A stretch of 64,000 bases of DNA, from assembly GCA_029891345.1 (NCBI GenBank), contig CM057009.1:210732709-210796708 (forward strand), written 5' to 3'. This document shows positions 1-11,315 of this stretch, one piece after another. This stretch comes from Dryococelus australis. Its lineage: Eukaryota > Arthropoda > Insecta > Phasmatodea > Phasmatidae. Position numbers and translations under genes: made by a program. Within the stretch, counting starts at the first letter, position 1, and each line of letters opens with the position of its first letter. A model generated the notes under the pieces. It was given only the letters and a program-made list of their open reading frames with translations, had not been told where the DNA came from and did no database searches.

Positions 1-1499
1 TGCGCATGGAGTAGACATGCAGAACAAGCGCAATAAGTGTGTCAGTGTATGGTTCTTTCATCCATGAGATGAACGGATCCCGTGATCTGTGCATACCAAC
101 ATCTACGATGGAACCACCATAATCAAAGCTTATCCTGTTAAACTCACAGGAGGTAGTTCTTTAATGCTGTAATTATTTAAAGTTTGCCTTATGGCACAGT
201 GTTCCCCAAAATAATTTGTGAAAGATAAAATGTTATCCAGAGAGAACTGCAAGGAAACAAATGGTCACTGCAGTACAGGCCATTTGACCCAAACCTGGGT
301 AAAATTTTACTAACAAATTTATTTTATGTAAATTAAAATGTTTAATTTAAAGGTTTATTGTTATATAAACACAAGTGTCACATAATTTTAAGATCTTTGC
401 AAATATGTTCTGCACTTGCATTTCTGGTTTAATTTTTACCATATAATTATTAATTTGTTCAGACTTGGAAAGACTTTCTAATAAGCAAAGCCAACTTGCA
501 ATAATCATCTTTTTTCATGCTAAAGTGTTTTATGTGTCTCGCATAAGTACGACTGTATTTTTGTTTTGAAACTGTTTAATATTCTTCCCTTGTGTTTGGG
601 CAGGAGACAGCAACAAGCTTCGCCACTACCTCTCCACGCAAAGTTAGTCTGGTACCAGTAGGTGTAGGACGTGTTTTGTGTACCCAGGGGACTTAATACT
701 TTTGCTTTCACCATGTTAGCATGAGATAGTTTTTAATCAACCGGATCCTCTTGTTTACTTCATTTCTGGGGGAAATGGTACCATCTCTGCAGACTTGTCA
801 TGCCCCAGAGATTTTATTACACCTTTAATTATTCACCTCGCCTTTGTTGGCTCTCTGTGTACCGCATCAGATACTGGTGGGCCTTAGACACCAGGCCCAC
901 CTAACTTGTTAATTCCTGCTATATGCTACAAGTGCTATCGTAATGTGCTTAACTACTTCTCTATAAAATGCAGTGAAGTGAATGCTCATGTCTTGCTTTA
1001 TAGAAAACCCACTTCATGTATGTGTTTCAGGTCCTAGCACACTCCAGGTAAACTTTTAGTCAGGCACTTATCCTGCTTAAAATGTGTCACGTACTGCAGG
1101 CATGTAAGGGAAGGCTTTAACAGCCCCGCTCAAATATAATATGTACTTAGTGGCAGTGTAGAAGGATGTTGCCAAGTGATTTAAGAGACACTCGTACTCA
1201 TCCAAGTTAGCCTGGTAGATGAATTGATGCCCATCATCTTGCTTTCATCAGTATTTTGTATCAGGGAAGTGTTCTGATTGGGTGGAACACTGCGTATCCA
1301 TCCCCAATGTTATCTCCTTCTGCGCTATGTCATCCCTCTGCATGACCCAAATCACATTAACAATTCATCACATACTACTACATTCCATTACATTACATTA
1401 AATACATTATAAGTCAATACATGTCATTACATTCCACTATATTTCATGACATTAGTGTCAGTACTTAGCATATAATTACTGTACACACACAGATTTGTT
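1..1499. other. AT-rich DNA without a recognised gene
   Basis: No open frame longer than about 65 codons matches a family I recognise on either strand. A CATTA-rich simple stretch lies at about 1371-1460. I see no RNA gene or clear mobile element. Confidence 0.6.
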
Positions 1500-1860
1500 C
1501 TATGATTCATAACCAGCTTCCTAGCAAGTGTTGAAAATGAGAACACCCAATGTTGATGCAGTGATTGGGGCAGCATATCAAAGATTGATACATTTTGTTA
1601 ACACCAAGGGTCTCTCAGACCATCTCACAGGCAGCTATAATCCTGGCTACTATTTCTTACTCATGTTAAATTACTTTTACACATCCATACATAACAAAAT
1701 CCCATAGAAAGAAGTATATTGGATTAATATCATAAGAATATGTTGGCAGTGCAAGAAGGCCATCTCGTCTTATCCATCGGGCAGGAAATGCAGTGTTGGG
1801 GATGTCATATGCATTGTGTAATGCTGTGAGGCACCATCATGCTGCAACCACAGACGTTAT
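1500..1860 (-). pseudogene. IS630/mariner-type transposase, C-terminal remnant
   Basis: Read on the minus strand from about 1852 down, the translation first gives LQHDGAS, matching the W-F-Q-H-D-G-A motif around the second catalytic aspartate of IS630-type (DDE) transposases. In a shifted frame it continues FPARWIRRDGLLALPTY and then INPIYFFLWDFV, matching the usual FPxRWIGRxGPxxWPxRSPDLxPxDFFLWG block. A further shifted stretch, near IIAACEMV then ETLGV, resembles the helical C-terminus. At least one frameshift and several stops are present and no start codon or N-terminal domain is visible, so this is a dead, truncated copy. It is the same superfamily as the fragments at 17.4 kb and 30.1 kb. 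The assignment rests on motif order recalled from the family. Confidence 0.72.
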
Positions 1861-4800
1861 CTGATGATGTAGTGCTGGGCTGATAGTGATCACTGATCAC
1901 AATAATCAGCAAAATTTCACAGATAATCTAAACATATTAGTGGTAAGAGCAAATTATACCGAAACACAAATTTTAAAATGCTGCACATACAAAAAACTCA
2001 TACAACCACAATTATACAGCAACAACTACAAATTACAAGTGCTATTTATTTTTCAATTTGTCATCAAGAAATGCCATAATGACAAGCTGGCATAATCGCA
2101 ACACATCATATAACTATACCCTGCAAAGAACTTATTAACCACTCAAGGACAGTCGATCAGCGGTGCTCCTCTCACTAGCTGGGGCCAGTAGCTTTTGCTT
2201 AGTTCACAGTGTTACAGAGGCCGCAAAGAGTCGGGCGAAATGTTTCTCAGATCACTTTAAAAAATCTAAAATGTTTCATTAAAATTCAGTCACTTTTTGG
2301 AAGAGACTCATTATGCTGAACCAGTTGGTGAAAATCAAAAGTCAGTATCTTTATCTGTTCATGTTTTACAATATGAAGGAGTATGCATGATAGCTGGCTC
2401 ACTATTTTTCAGAAAAGAGAAAGTTATTGGTTCTTCTCCTGAGAGAAAAGCATATTTTGTATGTATATCTGAATGTTTCCAAGTCTTGACTTGTGCTTAG
2501 TCGAAACAAGATAATGCATAGCGCAACAGCTGTCCATTCCAAAGACACAGTGTTGGTGTCTGCTCTAGCCTGTAGCACCAGTACCACGATGGGCTTTGAA
2601 TGATCATGGCTGTTTTTCCTTTACACGCATGTTAAGTTTTCGTTGAAATGATGGCGCTAAGTAAACCTCGTACTAGCACCAATCATTGCAATAGACAAGT
2701 TGTTCACATACAAGGTAAATCTATAATCTTTAGTGGGCATTCTTTGTTCACTAAATTATCACATAAATAATTTTTTTGGAGGTATAAATTTAAAACAAAT
2801 TTACATTTTAGTAGCAAGAGCATGTAATGTTGGGCAACATAGAGTGCAATGGATATGCAAGCAAGGGGAGAGAGCAATATTGCTTCTATGTCAACAAAAA
2901 TATTTGTGTCACCTAAGAAAAAAAAGATTTGTCAGGAAATAAGTTACAAATTTTGATAATTTTAACAAAGACTGTCATTGGAGAATGGTGTTCAAATTTT
3001 TGATAAGGAAGGAAATTTTGGCAGTTATTCATGATAAAATTGGTTATATGGTTTCAATAAGTTTCATGCCAAGATTTTTAAAAACATTGGATTTTGTTAT
3101 TAAAAAAATCAAATGGACAGAACTTTGTAATGGAAACAACTGATGTTACAATTGCGCGGACAAGGAAGAGAAGCTTGTGTTGCCATTACAAGCTGCAGCA
3201 CAAAAACTGATGCCGGCTAACAGGCAGCAGAGTCAAGCCCATAACGGAGTTCACCACTCACGTGACACGTGAGAAGCACGTGCACAATGAAGCCTTACAC
3301 TCGACTTCCCTATAATGGGAAATATTGTATTTGCAAGTGTTAAACATGCTTTCTTTTATTCCAGGTTCATAGTGTTTTTATGTTTAATATTTATATGTTA
3401 ATAAAGTGTTGCACCACACTTGGTTATAAATTCAAACAGCATGCTGCGTGGAGATTACGAACAGTTATATATACTCTGGCCAGAATGCCGTAACAAAAGA
3501 CATTAAAAACAAGAAATTACAAATTAAAATGTACAATGTCAATTCATATTTTAATTACTAAAGTGCCTTTTACTTTCTAATATAAAATATTTTACTCTGC
3601 ATGCATAGCACTTCTGCTAATGTGAACCGTAGGCGGCCATGGTAGGTCTGCGAGACACTTGCCTCTGGGCATTCCATCTAGGAGAACTGGTGAATGTACG
3701 CACTACAACTTTTGAGCACTGATGTAGATTACAATAGTTTCATTTTAGTATACCAGTCAACCTTTGCTTTGTGTACATTAGCCAGACATTTCCCCAGCAT
3801 TATGCTTCAGCCTAACTAAATAATTTGTGACATTGCGGCTTTTTGAAACTTAAACGAGGAGACGGAGAAAGATGTCAGAGAGGCCACGTGGCATGCACAA
3901 CTTGAATCAGGCGCAATCTGCCTATGCTATAGGCATTTCATTGTAATTTCTGTATTATTGCTGCGTGCAATTTTAAGGGATTTAATTCTACGTATGTATT
4001 TGAGGGTAATTATCATATTTAATCATTGTATGGCCACATCACGTACGACCATGCGGTCAGATAGCGCCAAGTCAATATCCACGCCATCCATGTGATTTGA
4101 GGGATTATTTGTGTAAAATCATGTGTGACATAATTCATTTCAATGTTCTATGCATTTTTATTCAGGGTTCTGTACAATTTCCGCACAAATGGATGCTTTG
4201 TCTGTGAGACCACACTGTCATTTTCATGTTTGTTTTTTCCGCCATCAGGCATTCTACAAGACTGTAAATGTTTCAATCGCCAAGAGAATATTATTTCCGA
4301 ATGACATACCTATTTGTCTGAAGTCAATTTGCCATTTTTACGGAGAAATATTGCAATTTCACCTGCACCACATGGTCCGCTACGAACTTTATCCAGCGGT
4401 ATCGGCGCCATCTAAGCTTGCTTTCACAAATGTGATTGTGACTACTTATATTGTGCCCCATCTGTTTCACTGATATTTGTGTAATTTTGTAATTTTTTAT
4501 GGTGATATTATTTCTGTCCTAACCGGCTATGTGTATAGGCCGTCACAACACTAACCACGTACTGGAAGGCGAGCCCCGACGAGTCGGCGCAAGTGATACC
4601 AAATAATCACACGTGTCATGTATTGATTCATCTTATAATTCTCCATGTCCTATCTTCAAGGAAAATCGTCATTCCACCCTAGCGGCTGTTGACCCCCTTC
4701 CCTTGTGAAGATTGTGTTTTCAAACACAACGGTAGAAGTCATCCATCTAGGAGTGCGCTAGAATAATTGCGGGCTGGGAAGCACCCAAACGGAGTTAGCT

Positions 4801-6840
4801 AAACGCATCCGAGTTTATCACCATTAAAATTCTTGGCACATTATTTGTACGAGCAGTAAAATAAGTCTAACAGTGTTCCAATCTTTTATTTGTAGTGACA
4901 GTGACTTCGCCACATGTGTTTTAGTACTAAAAGTTTAGTATTGATGTTTAATAATGCAAAGTATTTTGTAAGTACGCTCGGGTAAGATGGACACAAGGAA
5001 CACACAGCATCCCTGAGAACCCTGAGTCTCAACAGTGCGGTGATTAGGAAGCACCACTGGCGCACATCATCAGTAAGTAATTTGTGTCTCGTTCGTCTCG
5101 TGTCACACCCGAAGGCATCAAGAAGAAACATTTTTTCTGTGCTACATGCAACTGTAAGTAAATGAATATTTTTTAATGTACATTTAATGGCCGTTGTTAA
5201 TATGTAAATTAAATGTCATTATATTTTTACTACAAACATACAAATTTAGCAGTTTATCTGCTTGGGCAGTTTCCTAATATATCTCTAATATCGCAAATAA
5301 ATTGCCTATGTGCAATACCAATTTGTGTTTCTACTATATTCCAATGTTTTCCTTTACGTATAGAACTGTAATTTATATTAATATAATTTAGATTTCACTA
5401 CACCTGTTTCATGATGAGACTTTCTCATTTTCTGACAGCAGTTTCAGGGAAAAAAATTTAATTTTATAATTGTAAATTAGTACCTGGTAATTAAAATGTC
5501 AGTTTAAAATATATCAGTGTGTAAACATTGTTCCATCGTCTGAGGTAATGGAGAACACTATTGGAGTGTGAGTAGTAGTAGTACAGGATTGCCAATTAGT
5601 TTCTACAAATTTCTGTACTCCAACTGCATAATTTCCATACTGATCATCAGAAATCTCTGTACACACATAAAAATGCCATAAATGAAAAATAATAACAACT
5701 TGTTAAATTTGAGAGTAAATTTTAAATGTACGAATAACTTAAAAAAACTACAACATACAGCAATCATAATAAAAATTTATGAAAATTTTACGAATGTGTA
5801 TTGTTGATCGTTTAAAGTTTCAGAGCAAGCAACAAATATGTTCTTATCACAAGCATATGGCACCTAAAAGAAAAAAAGTTTCTTATTTTATTTCACTACT
5901 TCAAAAAGGACACAAAACTATAGTGAAAAGATGAGCTAGTAGTACAAGTTAAATTAGCAATTGTTATTTAATTCTTGCACCATTCATAGGTAGAATAACT
6001 ATGATACTAATAACTTAATGTAAAAAGTTATAAGTAAAGAAAAACCTGTCATGAAACATCCAAGCAAAGACATTTACATGTAAGAATTTTAGTGTTTTGG
6101 TGTATGGACTGTCAAATATATATTTCCTGGACATCTTCACTTAAACAGTAAATTTTCTGTACATGTACAGGAAATTCTATACAGCTAGCAATGCAGTGGT
6201 GCTAGTAATCACAATATTGCATTGCCTCACATATTTGGTAAGTAAAAATGGCTAATGTCTGTCCCATAGTCACAGAAAATAAAATTTTTGTTTTGCTGGG
6301 CAGTGAAGCAACCTGTTAGAATAGTATCTCAATAACAGCACTGAGACTTTCATTAAATATTTACTCTGTCTTATGACAGCCAGTTTAAAATATGCTTTTA
6401 AGGTTGCTGAAGAAATTCTTGTATGTAATAATTTGAAGTGTATACATGATCGTATTATTGCAACTATCAGTTATGATAATTACTTCATCTAAATAAATGT
6501 GCTGAATACTGGGCCTAACTGCTCAACCATAAAAAAAAACTGTGGGCTGAACAATTGGACCTCATAAAAATGGAATAAAGGAATGTAAGATATCATGATG
6601 ATGATGCTGCAAGAGAAAATGCAAGAGCTGAATTAGCTAACTTAAAAGGTAATGTAAGTAGTACTAGTAACAAATTTTGCATTTTTATGAATTCAAGAGT
6701 GTAAAATAGCAAATCCTGTAATAAAAAATGTGAAAGCATGCAACACCAGATGCACTGTTTTTGTAAGAAAGCAGTAATCACACTAGCAGTACAATTACCA
6801 TGAAAGTACGCTTATGTGGAGCTGTGAGTTTTGTACCAAT
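1861..6840. other. Long AT-rich stretch, no recognised gene
   Basis: The longest open frame (4150-4473, plus, 107 codons) has no domain, signal or repeat I recognise. It has no convincing splice context and is probably chance. Base composition is slightly less AT-rich around 3600-5100, but no coding signature is visible. No tRNA or clear repeat family was found. Confidence 0.55.
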
Positions 6841-7180
6841 GTGTGTGAGTGAGAGTGTGAGAGTGAGTGTGTGTGTGTGTGAGTGAGTGAGTGAGTGAGT
6901 GTGTGTGTGTGAGTGAGTGTGAGTGAGTGTGTGTGAGTGAGTGTGTGAGTGTGTGTGTGTGAGTGAGTGTGTGTGAGTGAGTGTGTGTGAGTGAGTGAGT
7001 GTGTGTGAGTGAGTGTGTGAGTGAGTGTGTGTGTGAGTGAGTGTGTGTGTGAGTGAGTGTGTGTGTGAGTGAGTGTGTGTGTGAGTGAGTGTGTGTGAGA
7101 GTGTGTGTGAGAGTGTGTGTGAGTGTGTGAGAGTGTGTGAGAGTGTGTGAGAGTGAGAGTGTGAGTGTGAGTGTGTGTGT
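6841..7180. repeat. GTGAG/GTGTGT minisatellite
   Basis: About 340 bp made almost only of GTGTGT and GAGTGAGT blocks in variable order, with the purine-rich strand on top. The 131-codon histidine/serine/threonine open frame read from the minus strand here is an artefact of the repeat. The array ends exactly where the left candidate LTR begins, so repeat expansion may have removed or hidden the target-site duplication. Confidence 0.95.
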
Positions 7181-7354
7181 GTCTCAACATTGAAGATGTT
7201 TGCCCCTTGATAATGTGTTTAGGGGTTTAGTCGCCAAGTGTTTCCATACATCTCCCTCCCTTACAAGTCATCGATTTTTAGTTATTGGTCACGTTGTATG
7301 TTTTATACATAATATACCCCCCACCACACTCATTATTTTTCTAACTTTTTAACA
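7180..7354 (+). repeat. Candidate 5' long terminal repeat
   Basis: This segment begins TGTCTCAACATTG, ends TTTTTAACA, and is repeated in the same orientation at 15109-15298. The copies share blocks such as TTGAAGATGTTTGCCC, TTTTAGTTATTGGTCA and CAACTTTTTAACA-like ends. Homology stops abruptly at both edges, as expected of LTRs, and the TG...CA ends fit. Divergence is considerable, including a C-run expansion in the right copy, so the insertion is old. Two independent copies of a short dispersed repeat remain a possible alternative. Confidence 0.45.
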
Positions 7355-7356
7355 GT

Positions 7357-7373
7357 TGGTGGAGGTGACAGGT
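7357..7373 (+). other. Possible tRNA primer-binding site
   Basis: Directly after the left candidate LTR comes TGGTGGAGGTGACAGG. It shares TGG and GTGACAGG with the tRNA-Arg-type primer site used by some insect Gypsy elements (12 of about 16 positions, recalled from memory). The position, two bases after the LTR, is what one expects of a primer site. Confidence 0.35.
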
Positions 7374-8381
7374 ATTAGTCATTAGATGTGTTGAAGATTT
7401 TTCTGCCCCCCACCCCCCTTCTCAACATAATTTCAGCCTAAAATTCTTTTCAAAAAAAATTTTTTTTTAATGTTTTGAACTCTTTCTAAATTTTTTTTCT
7501 AGCCTATACTAGCCAATGGTACGCAGATCTACTGATGTGATGAGACAATTTTGTTAATAATTTTTTAGTTTATGTGTTTTTTTTATTTCATTTATTTTTC
7601 CGTGATTGATTTTGTATGTAAACAAGCACATTAGGGTACACTTACTGTAACTACACTACATGTACTGTATTTGTACATTTGTTGTTTCGTCATACTGAAA
7701 AACCCAGTTTGAAAACCCGGTAGTTTTATAGAGTGTAGAGATGTAATTGTTTTCCTCAGTAATTAGTGCCATGTTTTGATAGAAAGCACATACCAAAATT
7801 ATGGGTATGTTTGTTTCGGTACAGCCTGGGAGATAGTAATGTAGACAGATGTTTTTTTTTTTTTTTATATATATATTTGGAATTTAGGATTAGCTGATTT
7901 GAGACTGAATAATTGCTTTAGGGTAAATTGTGAGTTTGATTTTGTTGAATTTTTACCGTCGTGAGAGTAATAAAAGTGTTCGAACTTTGTTTTGGTTTAC
8001 AGTCCACATCATTTAGAATTTTGAGGTTTAATCCAGAGTATTTGATGTTCGTAGCTGTTTATGTTGCTCTCAGCCAAGCTGAAAATTTTTATAGTTGATG
8101 GCCGTTCTAAAGTACGTGAAGTTTAACATAATCGTTTTTGGTTTCCTATTCAATAGCACCGTGCAATGTGGCTAGTGTTGAAACATTCATAGCGGGGCGC
8201 GCTGTAACTGTAGCTGCTGGTATTTCCGAGTGAACAATAAGATGGCTCTTGATGCTTTGTTTACGCAAGTCCCATTCATAGATATTGGTTTTACTTTGTT
8301 GTTTTTGGTGGATACAGGTGTTGTTTGAAAATTAGCTGTTAGAAAAATTCTTTTTTTTTGTTTTAAAAGTAATTAAAGACG

Positions 8382-8442
8382 CACGCGTGTGTGTGTGTGT
8401 GTGTGTGCGCGTGCATGTATATATATATATATATATATATAA
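8382..8442. repeat. (GT)n/(AT)n microsatellite
   Basis: A GT/GC dinucleotide run passes into about 13 AT repeats. Confidence 0.95.
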
Positions 8443-10272
8443 GAATGGACCCAGAGAAGTAAACTTTGTTACAGAGAATGGACATTTCAATTCGGTATGC
8501 ACAACTGTTACAGTAGATGCCAGTCGATCATAGAGGAGTCGGTGCGGCAGTCGAACGACCGAGTCAGTGAGAGAACGACTGCCGGACTGCGCACTACTGA
8601 CCCCCGAGACGTTGAGCCGCTGTAGACGTTGACGGCGATACACAACTGCAGTTGCTGTTCATTGCAGTCAACCAAATTTTAAAGGAAGTGAATGTAGTCT
8701 TTCCTAAACTAATCAATTATTTTAGGGATTCCTATTTGTTGTTGTTTACAGGTCATCGAGTTAGTGTATACACAACATTTTGAACTTTTATTTTAAACAA
8801 AAAGTAAAACATACAAATGGATGAAACAAAATTTCATAAATGTAGTAGAAGATGAACACTGGGTTTGGTTTAATTTAGTTGCTTAAAAGTTGGGTTGAAG
8901 CCCCAATTGGAGTAATTTGTATTTTTGTTGTTAGGACAATTAAAAATAATAAGACAGTAGTGGTAGTCCATAATTTAGGGTAAACACTAATTAATTTAAT
9001 TATGATGATTTTAAATTGTTGAAATTAGGGTTTTCTGTCTGGTCAGGCATAAAGGATGACATCTGCTACCAGTAGTGATCAGGAAAACTGGTACAACCTG
9101 TGCTTTGAATTTTCCTACTTCTTCTTCTGCTGTTCTAGTCCTGTCTCTCTCTTGTCTATCCTTTGTGGGTGGTTCATGGCGATCCTTCTCTTCGTCATCC
9201 AAAGGGCCCACTCACAAACATCTATCCTGTTGTCTGTTTCGTTACTTGTATCTGTCCTAAAATTTCTCTCGTTTATCTTCTTACTTAGCAAAATTTTAGA
9301 CAACTTGTAAGGGGTAACCCTACCTCACATTTTTAGATGAGATTTTTGATTAAATGTTTTGCTGCATTGTTTAACTGAACTTTTTGGTCAGCACTGTTTA
9401 GGCATTCAGTCCCTTGTATGGGACTCTTCCTTATGATTTGCAGGAAATTGCTTCGTTAATTCACCTTTGAACTCCTACACATTCTGTTTCTTTTGGGTGA
9501 TTGTTTTTTTTTTTGTTTGCTATTGCCCCATAGTTAGTGTGGATTGACTGCCAATTACAAGTGCCTTTAGTTTTATTTTATTTTTGTATAGGGATTCTTC
9601 AATCCCTCCCTCATAGATGTTATGGGATTCAGTTATTTTACCGGTTTGGGATGTTGTGTGTGTTGTGTTTGCTTTTGTTTTGTTGAAAATAATTTAGCAC
9701 AGGAAGAGCACTGTAAAAGCAGGTAACCAACCAGGTAGGAGACTTGGTCAAGAGGTATAGGCAGTGGAACCCAAATATCCGGCCGTGGCAGGAAACGGCT
9801 CTGTTCTGAGAGCGAGAACAGACAGTGAGGATGGCCTGCCTAGGGTGACGTGAACATTCCACCTAGTCTGCCACAAGATGACAGGGTTTGGTGGAGAACA
9901 TGTGACCAACCCTTCTACCAGTTCCCTTCTGTTGGTTGTAGATTGTTAGAGTATTGACAGTAGCAGTGTAGAGGTTATTTTGTGTTGCGATTTTCCTTTC
10001 AGCTGTCAAAACATTTTTTTTGAGGTAGTTAAAGATAGTAGTTGTGTAATACTCAGTTAAAAGATTATATTTGATTAACTAATTTGTAATTTAATTTTTA
10101 TTTATCTGGCATTTTGATGGTGGGTTTGTTTAATTGTATCATGTACACTAACCAATATGAAATACAGTTATTGTTATTCCAGATGTTTTGCTGTTCAAAA
10201 GGTAATACTATTTGATCAGAGATGTAGTAACAAGATGATGATTTGTTTTACACCAGTGACCCTGGAACATGT

Positions 10273-10289
10273 GGGGGGGGGGGGGGGGG
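10273..10289. repeat. Poly(G) run of 17
   Basis: Uninterrupted run of 17 G residues on the plus strand, striking in such AT-rich sequence and a possible assembly weak point. Confidence 0.95.
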
Positions 10290-10605
10290 AACAAGCAGTG
10301 TTGGACCAAAATATTTAGTTTGTTTTTTCATCAAGAATGGAGCACAAGGATAGATGACATAAGTCAAAAGAAAAGGTTAAATGTTACTCGTGCAGGTTCA
10401 CGAGTTTTCTTGTGAGTTTTTACTTTTGCTGAAAAACCAGAAAGATGTTTTAATGTTTCTGGAGAGAGAGAAGGTATTAGGGTCATCACTATTGAAATTG
10501 TTTATTAAAGTTTTAAGATGTTAAAATTGAAACAGGGCTTAGAATGCCAAAGTTAGGATAGAGAGCTTGGAGCAGGGTATTGTAAGATTGTATGAGAATA
10601 AATTT

Positions 10606-10813
<208 letters not shown>

Positions 10814-11240
10814 AGAATATTCTTAAGTATAAGACAGCCTTATTTAGGTTAAGAGACATTTGTTTTAGAGTTCATGTGTGCCATTTCAAAGTTTTTTTTT
10901 TTGTGGAGACCTTCTCTTTTAGATGCTGATGGAAATAGAAAAGCAATGGCCGATTGTTTAGCAGGCGTTTTACCTTCAAAAATTGTTTAGAATAAGTTAA
11001 GCTAAGTTAGGAAATGGGATAGCTGAATAATGTTGTCATAAGGATGTAAAGGTTACGTAAGTCATAAGTTGTGAAAGTTACTGTATGCTAACTTAAGGGC
11101 TGAAATTGTTGGAACTTATAAATAGGATGTTATTGTTGAAACAGCTATAGTCGATGATAAAGGGTGACGAGAGACTACACAGTGGCAAGCCACGTAGTAA
11201 GTTTTAATTTTTTTTAGCATGATGGATTTTGTTGTTGTTT

Positions 11241-11315
11241 GTTATGAAAAGGTGTTCCTTTCATTTAGTTATAAAAACTATAAAGAACTAAATGAAAGGA
11301 ACACGTTTTCATAAC
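11241..11315. repeat. 30-bp inverted repeat, one mismatch, 15-nt loop
   Basis: Arm 11241-11270 pairs with 11286-11315 at 29 of 30 positions; the mismatch is at base 11 of the arm. The loop is 11271-11285 (ATAAAAACTATAAAG). The length and near-perfection exceed chance for this composition. It could be a small palindromic element, a fold-back remnant or a hairpin RNA source; there is no flanking evidence for any of these. Confidence 0.9.

Noticed and set aside
4150..4473. 107-codon plus-strand frame
   Set aside because: Longest clean frame in the first 6 kb, but no domain, no codon or splice evidence, and length is compatible with chance.
6795..7190. 131-codon minus-strand frame rich in His, Thr and Ser
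   Set aside because: Entirely a translation of the GTGAG/GTGT minisatellite.
9011..9303. Charged Glu/Lys/Arg-rich minus-strand frames, possible gag
   Set aside because: Only low-complexity charge pattern; no capsid or zinc-knuckle motif, and it runs against the proposed LTR orientation.
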